A stretch of DNA of 64,000 nucleotides from Prosthecobacter sp. SYSU 5D2 (lineage in GTDB: Bacteria; Verrucomicrobiota; Verrucomicrobiia; Verrucomicrobiales; Verrucomicrobiaceae), in the NCBI RefSeq assembly GCF_039655865.1, contig NZ_JBBYXL010000007.1, positions 310,001 through 374,000 of the forward strand. The letters are read 5' to 3'. Of this stretch, positions 44,975-53,782 are shown in pieces. A model generated the notes under the pieces. It was not told the origin of the DNA. It made no database searches and saw only the letters and a program-made list of their open reading frames with translations. The translations under genes and the position numbers were made by a program. Position 1 is the stretch's first letter. Each line of letters opens with the position of its first letter.

Positions 44975-45598
44975 TTACTCTTTAAACTTGCCTTCTTTGG
45001 CCAGCTTGGCGCGGAATTTGGAGACCTTGGGGCTGACGACGGCGCGGCAATATCCCTGGTTGGGATTGTTGATGAAGTAGTCCTGGTGGTAGTCTTCGGC
45101 GACGTAGAATTTTTTCAACGGGACGATCTCGGTGACGATGGGCTGGTCCCAGTCTTTCTGGGCGGCTTTCATGGACTCCTCGGCGAGCTTTTTCTGCTCG
45201 TCGTTCATGTAATAGATGCCGGAGCGGTATTGGGTGCCGATGTCGTTGCCCTGGCGGTTGAGGGTGGTGGGGTCGTGGGCGATCCAGAAGTAGTCGAGGA
45301 TCTCCTTGTAGGTGATGACGGCGGGGTCGTATTCGATCTGGATGACTTCGTTGTGGCCGGTCTCGCCGGTGCAGACTTCTTTATAGGTGGGGTTTTCCTT
45401 GGTGCCGTTGCAGTAGCCACTGACGACGGTTTTGACGCCTTTGAGCATTTCATACTGGGCTTCGGTACACCAGAAGCAGCCGCCACCGAGGACGGCGAGT
45501 TCAGTTTTGCCGGACGCGGCAGCAGGGGCAGGATCGGCAGCGATGGCTGGGGCGATGGCGGTGGACATGGCGGCGAGGATGGAAAGGAGGGTTTTCAT
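44975..45598 (-). CDS. msrA: Exported peptide methionine sulfoxide reductase MsrA
   Basis: 207 residues. A signal peptide (to about residue 21) precedes the MsrA domain with catalytic Cys41 in GGGCFWCTE, then GYCNGTKENPTY, TGHNEVIQIEYDP and the FWIAHDPTTLNRQGNDIGTQYRS region (in part). It reduces Met-S-sulfoxide in proteins; the signal peptide indicates periplasmic repair. No MsrB domain is fused. Confidence 0.93.
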   Translation of the reverse strand: MKTLLSILAAMSTAIAPAIAADPAPAAASGKTELAVLGGGCFWCTEAQYEMLKGVKTVVSGYCNGTKENPTYKEVCTGETGHNEVIQIEYDPAVITYKEILDYFWIAHDPTTLNRQGNDIGTQYRSGIYYMNDEQKKLAEESMKAAQKDWDQPIVTEIVPLKKFYVAEDYHQDYFINNPNQGYCRAVVSPKVSKFRAKLAKEGKFKE

Positions 45599-45770
45599 GG
45601 TCCGTGAGGTCGGCGGAGATTGCGACTGATGATGCGTTGCAAATGGGGGTAAACTTTCACCCGGGTGTGCTTTCCTGGTTGGGAGAGACAGGCGGAGAGA
45701 ATATTCCCATGCAAGGCAGTCTGGACATCGTTGTCATGAATCCTTACGCTTGGGCAAACTGACCTGACTT

Positions 45771-47186
45771 ATGAAAGCGATCCTTTTTGCCCTGCTGACT
45801 GCTGTCTCCGCCCACGCGATTACGACGGAACCGCCGAACATTGTGCTGGTGATGGCGGATGATCAGGGCTGGGGAGACATGGGCTACAACTGGCATCCGC
45901 ATCTGAAGACGCCGCACTTTGATGCGATGGCGAAAGAGGGGATCCGCTTTGACAACTTTCATGCGGCGGCACCGGTGTGCTCGCCCACGCGAGGGAGCGT
46001 GCTGACGGGGCGGACACCGAACCGCTTTGGCTGCTTTTCTTGGGGCCACACGCTGAGGCCGCAGGAGGTCACAGTGGCGGAGGTGCTGAAGGAGGCCGGG
46101 TATGTGACAGGACACTACGGCAAGTGGCACCTGGGCGGGGTGCAAAAGGCGAGTCCGGTGAGCCCAGGAGCGAGCGGATTCGACCACTGGATCTCGGCGC
46201 CTAATTTCTTTGATGTGGATCCGCTGCTGAGTGATGAGGGCGTGGCGAAGCAGTTCACGGGGGACAGCTCAGATGTGACGGCGGACCTGGCCATCCAGTA
46301 TATCCGGGAGCGGTCTAACCAAAAGCAGCGTTTCCTGGCGGTGGTGTGGTTTGGCTCGCCGCACAGCCCGCACCAGGCGCTGGAAGCGGACCGGGAGCTG
46401 TATGCGGACCAGCCGAAGAATGTGCGGGATTTTTATGGAGAGATCACGGCGATGGACCGGGCCTTTGGCCGCATCCGGCAGGAGCTGAAGGACCTGGAGC
46501 TGAGCGAGAACACGGTGCTGTGGTACTGCAGTGACAATGGGGCGCTGCCGAAGATCGGCTCCAGCGGTGGGCGGAGAGGGAACAAGGGGAAGGTCTATGA
46601 AGGGGGGCTGCTGGTGCCGGCACTGCTGGAATGGCCAGCACTGTTCAAGGAGCCGAAGGTGATTACTGCCCCGGCGACAACCTGCGACATTTTCCCAACG
46701 GTGCTGGCGATGGCGAAGGTGGAGCAAAAAGAAACGAGGCCGCTGGATGGCGTGAATCTGCTGCCGCTCCTGGAGGGGACGGAGAAGAGGCGGATCCAGC
46801 CGATTGGCTTCTGGGACCGTTTTGAAAAGGGGGTGTCAACTCCATCGGATGCCTGGATGAAGGATCTGCTGGAGGCGCAGGCGAAGGGAGAGGAACCGAC
46901 GGATCCCGAGAGGCTGTTTACGAAGGCGGGGGAGATCGGCGAGGCAGTGCCGGTGAACCGGTTTCCAGGACATGCGGCCTGGATGGACGGGAACTGGAAG
47001 TTGCACCGCAAGGAAGACAAAAAAGGCCAGGTGGACTGGGAGCTCTATGATCTGAATGCGGACCCTGCGGAAAGCCGCGTGCTCTTTGCCGAACAGCCGG
47101 AGAGGGTGCCGCAGATGCAGATGGCGCTGGAGGAGTGGCTGGAGAGTGTGGCGCGGAGTCTGAACGGGGAGGATTACAAGGACTGA
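45771..47186 (+). CDS. Exported sulfatase (arylsulfatase A type)
   Basis: 471 residues. A short signal peptide (about 1-16) is followed by the sulfatase core: NIVLVMADDQGWGD with metal-binding Asp30/Asp31, and PVCSPTRGSVLTGR with Cys70 in the CxPxR formylglycine motif. GHYGKWHLGG and a WYCSDNGALP metal site follow. It should cleave sulfate esters from polysaccharides, a trait common in Verrucomicrobiota and Planctomycetota. It lies 109 bases upstream of the MBOAT operon on the same strand and may or may not be part of it. Confidence 0.93.
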   Translation: MKAILFALLTAVSAHAITTEPPNIVLVMADDQGWGDMGYNWHPHLKTPHFDAMAKEGIRFDNFHAAAPVCSPTRGSVLTGRTPNRFGCFSWGHTLRPQEVTVAEVLKEAGYVTGHYGKWHLGGVQKASPVSPGASGFDHWISAPNFFDVDPLLSDEGVAKQFTGDSSDVTADLAIQYIRERSNQKQRFLAVVWFGSPHSPHQALEADRELYADQPKNVRDFYGEITAMDRAFGRIRQELKDLELSENTVLWYCSDNGALPKIGSSGGRRGNKGKVYEGGLLVPALLEWPALFKEPKVITAPATTCDIFPTVLAMAKVEQKETRPLDGVNLLPLLEGTEKRRIQPIGFWDRFEKGVSTPSDAWMKDLLEAQAKGEEPTDPERLFTKAGEIGEAVPVNRFPGHAAWMDGNWKLHRKEDKKGQVDWELYDLNADPAESRVLFAEQPERVPQMQMALEEWLESVARSLNGEDYKD

Positions 47187-47295
47187 GGCGTCTTTTGGCT
47201 GGAATGGGCAGGTTGTAAGTCCTGCTGTGAGGGTATGGCGACGTTTTTTCTTGTCCCCCTGGAGTTAGCGGTTAAGGACAAGTTCCCGCACCCGC

Positions 47296-48729
47296 ATGCT
47301 TTTCCCTACGTTCGAGTTTTGGATCTTTTTTCTGATTGTCGCTCTGGTGTACTGGCGTCTGCCTCACAAGGGGCAGAACCGGTGGTTGCTGGCGGCGAGC
47401 TATTTTTTCTATGGATGGTGGGACTGGCGGTTTTTAGGGCTGATCGGTGGGGCGACTTTTTTGGGCTACATCAGCGCGCTGAAGATGGATGAGCCGGGAA
47501 TGTCGAAGACAGGGCGGCGGGCCTGGCTGGGCATCGGGCTGGGAGGGCTGCTTGGATCGCTGTTTTACTTCAAGTATGCGGGCTGGTTTGTGGAAAGTGC
47601 GCGGGAATTCATGCAGGCAGTGGGGCTGGGAGATCCTGGGTGGGTGGTGAGGATCGGCCTGCCGGTGGGCATTTCCTTTTTTACCTTTCAACTCTTGAGC
47701 TATGTGCTGGATGTTTATCGGAAAAAGCATGAGGCAACGCGGCATCCGCTGGACTTTGCGCTGTATGTGAGCTTTTTCCCGCAGCTGGTGGCAGGGCCCA
47801 TTGAGCGGCAGGACCGGCTGCAACCGCAGTTTGAGGAGCCGAGAAAAAGCGGGTTCACGGAGGAGATGTTCCGTGAGGGGCTGTATCATGTGATGCTGGG
47901 GCTGTTCAAAAAGGTGGTGATCGCGGACAATCTGGCGGTCATCGCGAATCATGTCTATAACCGGCCGGCGGGGGAGATCGGTTTTCCTGAGTTCCTGCTG
48001 GGGACGTACGCGTTTGCCTTTCAGGTGTATGGGGATTTTTCAGGCTATAGCTCAATTGCGCAGGGGGTGGCGAAGTGGCTGGGTTTTGACCTGATGGTGA
48101 ACTTCCGGCACCCATATCTGGCGGTGAATCCGAGCGACTTCTGGCGGCGCTGGCACATCAGCCTGTCATCAGCACTGAGGGATTATATTTTCATTCCACT
48201 CAGCTTCAAAAATCCGACTTTGCTGATCACCTGCCGCAATCTGATGCTGACAATGACGCTGGGGGGACTTTGGCATGGGGCTGCGTGGACGTTTGTGGCC
48301 TGGGGAATTTTTCATGGGGCCTGGTTATGTGCTGAGGCCTGGATGCGGCACCGGCTATCACTTCAAGGAAAGGTACGTCCTGCAGAACCGGGATGGGGGA
48401 ACGTTTTGCGGATTCTGGGCTGCTTTCATCTGGTTTGCCTAAGTTATGTCCTTTTCCGCTCCAGTTCTATGGAGCAGGCAGGGCTGCTTTTGGGAAGCGT
48501 TTTCAGGAACTGGGAGTGGACTTCTTTTGCATCCTTTGGTTACGTTTACCTGGTGTTTTTCACGCTGCCACTCATGGCATACGAAATATGGCTGGAGAGG
48601 CGCCGGGATCTGATGGCTCTAACGGAGCTGGCATGGGGCTGGCGGGCTCTGGCGTATACTGTGGTGGTGCTTTTTTTACTTTATTTTTCACCTCCGAGCG
48701 CGAATGAATTCGTTTACTTCCGTTTTTAA
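47296..48729 (+). CDS. MBOAT O-acyltransferase (AlgI/DltB-like)
   Basis: 477 residues with about ten or more membrane helices. VFPTFEFWIFFLIV-type N terminus, LPVGISFFTFQLLSYVLDV, YVSFFPQLVAGPIERQ, FWRRWHISLSSALRDYIFIPL and LGGLWHGAAWTF with the catalytic His near 327 define the MBOAT family of AlgI. Such proteins pass acyl groups across the membrane to extracytoplasmic acceptors. It overlaps the next gene by 26 bases. Downstream ACP, LnmK-like and methylmalonyl-CoA genes suggest the donor is a propionyl-type thioester, unlike the acetyl donor of alginate systems (inference). Confidence 0.93.
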   Translation: MLFPTFEFWIFFLIVALVYWRLPHKGQNRWLLAASYFFYGWWDWRFLGLIGGATFLGYISALKMDEPGMSKTGRRAWLGIGLGGLLGSLFYFKYAGWFVESAREFMQAVGLGDPGWVVRIGLPVGISFFTFQLLSYVLDVYRKKHEATRHPLDFALYVSFFPQLVAGPIERQDRLQPQFEEPRKSGFTEEMFREGLYHVMLGLFKKVVIADNLAVIANHVYNRPAGEIGFPEFLLGTYAFAFQVYGDFSGYSSIAQGVAKWLGFDLMVNFRHPYLAVNPSDFWRRWHISLSSALRDYIFIPLSFKNPTLLITCRNLMLTMTLGGLWHGAAWTFVAWGIFHGAWLCAEAWMRHRLSLQGKVRPAEPGWGNVLRILGCFHLVCLSYVLFRSSSMEQAGLLLGSVFRNWEWTSFASFGYVYLVFFTLPLMAYEIWLERRRDLMALTELAWGWRALAYTVVVLFLLYFSPPSANEFVYFRF

Positions 48730-49642
48730 GTGGCCCGAAATTCGGGTTGTGATGGTACTGGTTGCCCTCCTCACTCTGCTTGAGTGCTTTTTCCGTGTGA
48801 AGGGAGGACGGCTGTCAAGCGATGTCCGGAATATCGAGAGTATTGCTCAGGTGGCCGAGGAGGTGAGTGCAGCCCCGACCCCCAGATGGCTGTTTGTCGG
48901 AAACTCACTCCTGCAGGCAGGGGTAGACCCGGTATTGTTGAGGAAGGAGATGCTAACCTACGGGGCTCCGCAAAACCTGGGAATTTTCATGGCTTATCCT
49001 GATTCCTCGCACATGAAGATTTGGGATTATTTGGTAGAACGCTATTTCGCAGAAACGGACTGTCTTCCGGATAAACTTGTTCTAGTAACTGGCAGAATGC
49101 ATCTGGCAGATGCGCCTGCCAATGTATCGCATCTGGGTGCCTATTACGTCTCATGGCGGGCGCTGCCGCGATACTTAAAGGAGGATGGAGGCAGCAGCGA
49201 AGCCGTTGCGGAGTTTTTCGTGGGAAGGAGCATGGCTCTAATGCGCAGCCGCCAGAGGGTAAGTCCACGCGTTTTTGACATCCTGTTGCCCCACTATCAA
49301 GAAAACTGGCATCTTCTCAACGAGGCGGCGATGCAAGGACCTCTGGTAGAGAAAGTGGGGCAGGCATCCAAAGCTTATGAAACCCGGCATCTACGGCATT
49401 TCATCCGGCTGCTGTCAGAGAGGAAGGTGGAGCTGCTGGTGGTGAAAGCTCCAATGCAGCATTCATATGAGCTGCCGGAAGAGATCCTCGAGGTTCTGGG
49501 ACAAGCGGGTGTTCCTGTGGTGGATGTCAACCCGTTGCTGCAACTGGGTGCAGAACATTTTGCGGATGCGGATCATCTGAATGAAGCAGGGAGAGTACTG
49601 TTTACCCGAGCGTTGGGAGAGGCCTTGGGAAAGGGTTGGTAA
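48704..49642 (+). CDS. SGNH-hydrolase-like membrane-anchored protein (DltD/AlgX-like role)
   Basis: 312 residues. One N-terminal membrane helix (about 13-30) is followed by an SGNH-like domain: LFVGNSLLQAG with candidate nucleophile Ser68 in a GNS motif, and a C-terminal ADADHLNEAGRVLF with Asp288 and His291 as the D-x-x-H pair. Proteins of this build accept the acyl group from an MBOAT and pass it to a polymer outside the membrane, as with DltD, PatB or AlgX. The start overlaps the MBOAT gene, so the two are coupled. Confidence 0.78.
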   Translation: MNSFTSVFKWPEIRVVMVLVALLTLLECFFRVKGGRLSSDVRNIESIAQVAEEVSAAPTPRWLFVGNSLLQAGVDPVLLRKEMLTYGAPQNLGIFMAYPDSSHMKIWDYLVERYFAETDCLPDKLVLVTGRMHLADAPANVSHLGAYYVSWRALPRYLKEDGGSSEAVAEFFVGRSMALMRSRQRVSPRVFDILLPHYQENWHLLNEAAMQGPLVEKVGQASKAYETRHLRHFIRLLSERKVELLVVKAPMQHSYELPEEILEVLGQAGVPVVDVNPLLQLGAEHFADADHLNEAGRVLFTRALGEALGKGW

Positions 49643-49682
49643 TAGACTTGTTTTATGCTCTCATAGCGATCCCTCTCCCCTC

Positions 49683-50999
49683 ATGAATTACGAAGACCGT
49701 CTCCGCAAGCTGCTCAGTTCCATCCTCAGACTTTCGGAATCAAGGCTGAAGCCCAACGGGCATATTATGGATGAACTGGGAGCAGACTCCCTCCAGTTCC
49801 TGGATTATATCCGAAGTGTGGAGAAAGAATTTGGTCTGACTCTGAAAGGGTCTGATTCGGACCATTTTGCGACTCTCAAAAAAGCGGCGGCCTTTCTTGA
49901 GAAACAGCAAATAGGCACGGCAGCGCCGCAAGAAGCGCCTGCCCCAGTTGAGAATGCTGCGACAGTATTTCAGGCGGGGATGTGGCTGGATGACCAAGGG
50001 CTGTTGCACTATCCTTTGGAAATTGGCATGCCCTTAACCGGAAGAAATAACTTGGGTGAAACAGCGATTCTCAAGCTGATTGGTGACCTGCGCTGGAGGC
50101 ATGTGAATTTTTTTTCCAAAGTGCCCAGCAAACTGCTGTGTGATGACACTGGGGAGAGACTTTATGCGACTTTCTTCTATGTGGAGGCTAATTTTTCAGA
50201 GTCCGCACCTTTGTCTTCTTTTCGAGAGAATGATGAATTGCACATCGTATCCTCGTTGAAATCCAGCGGTGGAAGTGTGCTGGACGGCTATCACTGGCTG
50301 TTCCATGGGCCTATGCAAAATCCACCGGCTGACCCGTCGGCGCAGGGAGTTCCGTATTTCCGGACCTCGAACATTTTTGTCAAAATGTTGCAAGGGGCGC
50401 AATGGCTGAAAAAATCCAAACCTTGCCAGCCTGGCATGGCACGGATTCCACAGATGGAAGGAGCACCGGATTCTGCAGAGATGTGTCGTCAGGCGGATGA
50501 GAACAATGGCTTTGGCCCGATCCCGCAAGACTGGCTGACATTGTCTGAGGGTCCGGTGGAGATTTTTTATGATATTGTGCCGGACCGTGATCTGAACGGG
50601 GCGGGGCTGCTTTATTTCGCGAATTATCCTCAAATCTTGGACATCGTGGAAAGAGAGGTTTTGCAAAAGAAGCTTCCGCTGCCTTTCGAAGAAACGACTG
50701 TGGATCGCCGGACGGTGGTGCGCCGGCAGAGTGCCTATCTTAGCAATGCGAGCCAGTCTGACAGACTGCGAATTCATGTCACAGTGGCTGCTGAAAATCC
50801 CTTTATCCCGCTGGCAGGCCGGCCAGAGAAACCGGAAGAGAGGTCAATTCACCTTTGGCTGAACTTTGTCATGTGGCGGTGTTCTGATGACCGCAAAATG
50901 ATGGTATCAACTGTGCGGAAGGTGATCACAGACATGACCTGGGGTGGGACCCGCGTCATGAAGCAGTTGCAGACCATAAATCCTATAGTCCCCGCATGA
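49683..50999 (+). CDS. Acyl carrier protein fused to LnmK-like acyltransferase/decarboxylase domain
   Basis: 438 residues from ATG 49683 (MNYEDRLRKLLSS). Residues 1-75 are an acyl carrier domain with DELGADSLQFLDYI and attachment Ser36. After a Pro/Ala linker, residues about 108-438 look like a double hot-dog domain of the LnmK/Pnap_2097 type: EIGMPLTGRNNLGETAILK, LIGDLRWRHVN, ATFFYVEANF, LYFANYPQILD. LnmK (leinamycin pathway) turns (2R)-methylmalonyl-CoA into propionyl-S-ACP. The next gene, coupled by an ATGA overlap, makes that substrate. Family call is from remembered motif shape and context. Confidence 0.75.
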   Translation: MNYEDRLRKLLSSILRLSESRLKPNGHIMDELGADSLQFLDYIRSVEKEFGLTLKGSDSDHFATLKKAAAFLEKQQIGTAAPQEAPAPVENAATVFQAGMWLDDQGLLHYPLEIGMPLTGRNNLGETAILKLIGDLRWRHVNFFSKVPSKLLCDDTGERLYATFFYVEANFSESAPLSSFRENDELHIVSSLKSSGGSVLDGYHWLFHGPMQNPPADPSAQGVPYFRTSNIFVKMLQGAQWLKKSKPCQPGMARIPQMEGAPDSAEMCRQADENNGFGPIPQDWLTLSEGPVEIFYDIVPDRDLNGAGLLYFANYPQILDIVEREVLQKKLPLPFEETTVDRRTVVRRQSAYLSNASQSDRLRIHVTVAAENPFIPLAGRPEKPEERSIHLWLNFVMWRCSDDRKMMVSTVRKVITDMTWGGTRVMKQLQTINPIVPA

Positions 51000-53782
51000 T
51001 GAGCATATTCCTTCCTGCTGATGAATCATGGAAGGTCTATGGCCGCGAGGACTGGCTAAGGCAGGCGGGTCCAGACATTGCTGACCGTGTGCAGCAAGCT
51101 CCGGGAAACAGGCGTGTGCCTCTTTATGGCCTGAGCGACCAAGTCTGGGAGAACAGCCCCTTGAGGAAGGAAGCGCATGCCTGGAGGCTGGTGGAAAATT
51201 CACCCACACCATCAAAGCAGCAGAGATCTTGTGATCCTGTGGAAGAAGTTGTGGCGGTGTTGAAAGGCTGGTTGGAGACTTCTGGAACGAAAGATTCGTA
51301 CCTTTGCGTGCAGTGTGAGATGGATATCTTCGCGACTGTTGCGAAGCTGCGTGCGCTCCGCGGACTGGCCAGGGCACTGGCAGCTGAGGGTGACAGGCCC
51401 ATGCCAAAAATCAGAGCCTGTTTATGCCTTGGCAAGCTGGAAGGATATGATCAGGCTTGCGGATTGATCCGAGCTACAGTGCAGGCGGTCTCGGGAATTT
51501 TGGGAATGTCAGATGAGATCGAAGCAGACCCTCAAGCATTCATGGGAATGGACGGGCAGGCGGATGTGGAGGAAATACGGCGTCGGATGCAGGCGCTGTC
51601 CTGTATTCTACAGGAGGAGTCGGGGCTGGGGAAGGTGGCTGATCCGCTGGCGGGCAGCTTTCTTGTAGAGGCGGAGACGCGTCTGCTGGCCGGGAAAGTG
51701 TATGAGGCCCTGGGATCAGGCTGCTTTAAAGGAGTGCCTTTTTCTGAGGTGATACAACGTTGCGAAGTGAGACCTACGCTTGCAGACCCGGGTTGGCCAG
51801 GGCTCCCGCCATTTATCCGGGGCCCCTATGCGAGCATGTATCTTAAAGCTCCGTGGACGCTGAGGCAGTATGCGGGTTTTTCAACTGCGGAGGAGACAAA
51901 CGCCTTCTTCCGCAGTGCGCTCGCTGATGGACAAAGGGGACTGTCCGTCGCTTTTGATCTGCCAACACACCGTGGTTATGACTCCGACCATCCCCGTGTA
52001 ACGGGAGATGTGGGCAAGGCGGGGGTAGCGATAGATACGGTGGAGGACATGAAGCGTCTGTTCGAGAGTATTCCGCTGGGCCAGATCACGGTCTCCATGA
52101 CAATGAATGGGGCGGTTCTGCCGGTCCTGGCCTTTTTTATTGTGACGGCGGAAGAGCAGGGGGTGTCTTTGGAGGCGTTGAGCGGGACCATCCAAAACGA
52201 CATTCTAAAAGAGTACATGGTGCGCAACACCTACATTTATCCTCCGGGGCCTTCGTTGCGGATCGTTGCCGATGTGATGAGATGGCTTGCTGAAAACTGT
52301 CCCCGGTTCAATTCCATTTCCGTATCCGGTTACCATATGCATGAGGCGGGGGCGACAGCGGCCCAGGAACTGGCCTATACGCTGGCCAATGGCCTGGCCT
52401 ATCTGGAAGCCGGGAGCAAGGCGGGGGTCCCTGCAGAGACGTTGGCAGCGCGAATGTCATTTTTCTGGGCGCAGGGAATGAACTACCAGACTGAGGTAGC
52501 CAAGCTGCGGGCTGCCAGGGGTCTGTGGGCCCGACTGCTGTGGGATGCGGGCATCCGCTCTGCCAAAGCGCTCGCGCTGCGCTGCCACTGCCAGACAAGC
52601 GGATGGAGCCTGACGCGGCAGGACCCCGTCAACAACATTGTGCGGACCACCGTGGAAGCGCTTTCTGCGGTACATGGGCATACTCAATCCCTGCATACCA
52701 ATTCGCTGGATGAGGCTGTGGCGCTGCCTTCGGATGCTGCTGCCCGTATTGCCCGGCAAACGCAGCTAATTCTGCAGAAAGAATCCGGTATTTGTTCTGT
52801 GATTGATCCTTGGGGAGGATCCCTTGATATGGAGGAGAGAACGGCAGCTCTCGCTTCAGAGGCCATGGAGATGATCGATGAAATACGCGAGGCAGGGGGG
52901 ATGGTCCATGCGGTAGCCAAGGGTCTGCCTCAGCGGCGGATAGAAGAGGCTGCAGCCCGCCGACAGGCCAACATTGATTCAGGCAGTGAAAAAATCATCG
53001 GGGTGAATTACCTCCAGCCCGACCATGAAGCGCCTTTGGAAATCCGTGACATTGATAATGCGGCGGTTAGGTCGGCCCAGTTGGCGCGCTTGCAACAGGT
53101 AAAGGCGACCCGGAACCCAATCCGGGTGCAGGAGTCATTGCAGGCGCTGGAAGTTGCTGCCAGGGATCCTGATGCCAACCTGCTGGCGCTGGCCATTGTG
53201 GCTGCAAGAGAAAGGGCGACGCTAGGAGAAATCTCCCTGGCTCTGGAGCAAGTCTTTGGCCGGTATTATGCGATGACACAGGTGGTCGGCGGTGTTTATA
53301 GTGCGGCCATGCCTGCGGAGGAAGATTCTGAAATGAAGAGAGTCCGGGTCCGGGTGGAGCAGTTTGCCAGGAAGAACGGCCGCCGCCCGCGTATGCTTCT
53401 TGCCAAAATGGGCCAGGATGGACATGACCGGGGAGCCAAGGTGGTTGCAGGGGCGTTCTCAGACTTTGGTTTTGATGTTGATCTGGCACCCTTGTTCAGG
53501 ACTCCCGACGAAGTATGCCGACAGGCCATCGACAACGATGTTCATGTGATAGGCATCAGTTCTCTGGCTGGGGGACATACGACTTTGGTTCCCGAATTGC
53601 TGCGCCTGTTGAAAGAGCAGGAGTCATCTCATATGCAGGTCATTGTCGGCGGTATTATTCCAGACGGAGATCATGCGGTGCTTTCGGCTCAAGGAGTGGG
53701 TGCCATTTTCGGACCCGGCACTCGCTTGCCGGATTGTGCGCATCGCGTAATGGATCTGCTGGAAATTCATTCATCAGCATGA
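50996..53782 (+). CDS. Methylmalonyl-CoA mutase with fused truncated small-subunit domain
   Basis: 928 residues. From about 275 on it is a complete catalytic subunit: GLPPFIRGPYASMYLKAPWTLRQYAGFSTAEE (in part, catalytic Tyr), LSVAFDLPTHRGYDSDHP, SGYHMHEAGA, and a C-terminal B12 domain with AKMGQDGHDRGAK (Co-ligating His near 809). Residues 1-265 resemble the later half of the non-catalytic small subunit (FATVAKLRALRGLA, CILQEESGLGKVADPLAGSF), not a complete copy. It interconverts succinyl-CoA and (R)-methylmalonyl-CoA. ATGA overlaps join it to the genes on both sides. Normal heterodimers have two separate genes. Confidence 0.92.
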   Translation: MMSIFLPADESWKVYGREDWLRQAGPDIADRVQQAPGNRRVPLYGLSDQVWENSPLRKEAHAWRLVENSPTPSKQQRSCDPVEEVVAVLKGWLETSGTKDSYLCVQCEMDIFATVAKLRALRGLARALAAEGDRPMPKIRACLCLGKLEGYDQACGLIRATVQAVSGILGMSDEIEADPQAFMGMDGQADVEEIRRRMQALSCILQEESGLGKVADPLAGSFLVEAETRLLAGKVYEALGSGCFKGVPFSEVIQRCEVRPTLADPGWPGLPPFIRGPYASMYLKAPWTLRQYAGFSTAEETNAFFRSALADGQRGLSVAFDLPTHRGYDSDHPRVTGDVGKAGVAIDTVEDMKRLFESIPLGQITVSMTMNGAVLPVLAFFIVTAEEQGVSLEALSGTIQNDILKEYMVRNTYIYPPGPSLRIVADVMRWLAENCPRFNSISVSGYHMHEAGATAAQELAYTLANGLAYLEAGSKAGVPAETLAARMSFFWAQGMNYQTEVAKLRAARGLWARLLWDAGIRSAKALALRCHCQTSGWSLTRQDPVNNIVRTTVEALSAVHGHTQSLHTNSLDEAVALPSDAAARIARQTQLILQKESGICSVIDPWGGSLDMEERTAALASEAMEMIDEIREAGGMVHAVAKGLPQRRIEEAAARRQANIDSGSEKIIGVNYLQPDHEAPLEIRDIDNAAVRSAQLARLQQVKATRNPIRVQESLQALEVAARDPDANLLALAIVAARERATLGEISLALEQVFGRYYAMTQVVGGVYSAAMPAEEDSEMKRVRVRVEQFARKNGRRPRMLLAKMGQDGHDRGAKVVAGAFSDFGFDVDLAPLFRTPDEVCRQAIDNDVHVIGISSLAGGHTTLVPELLRLLKEQESSHMQVIVGGIIPDGDHAVLSAQGVGAIFGPGTRLPDCAHRVMDLLEIHSSA

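Noticed and set aside
49581..49682. Upstream open extension of the ACP-LnmK-like gene
   Set aside because: It overlaps the end of the SGNH-like gene; the ACP helix begins at ATG 49683.
53515..53778. Upstream open extension of meaB
   Set aside because: It is out of frame inside the mutase gene; ATG 53779 gives the ATGA overlap and a normal MeaB length.
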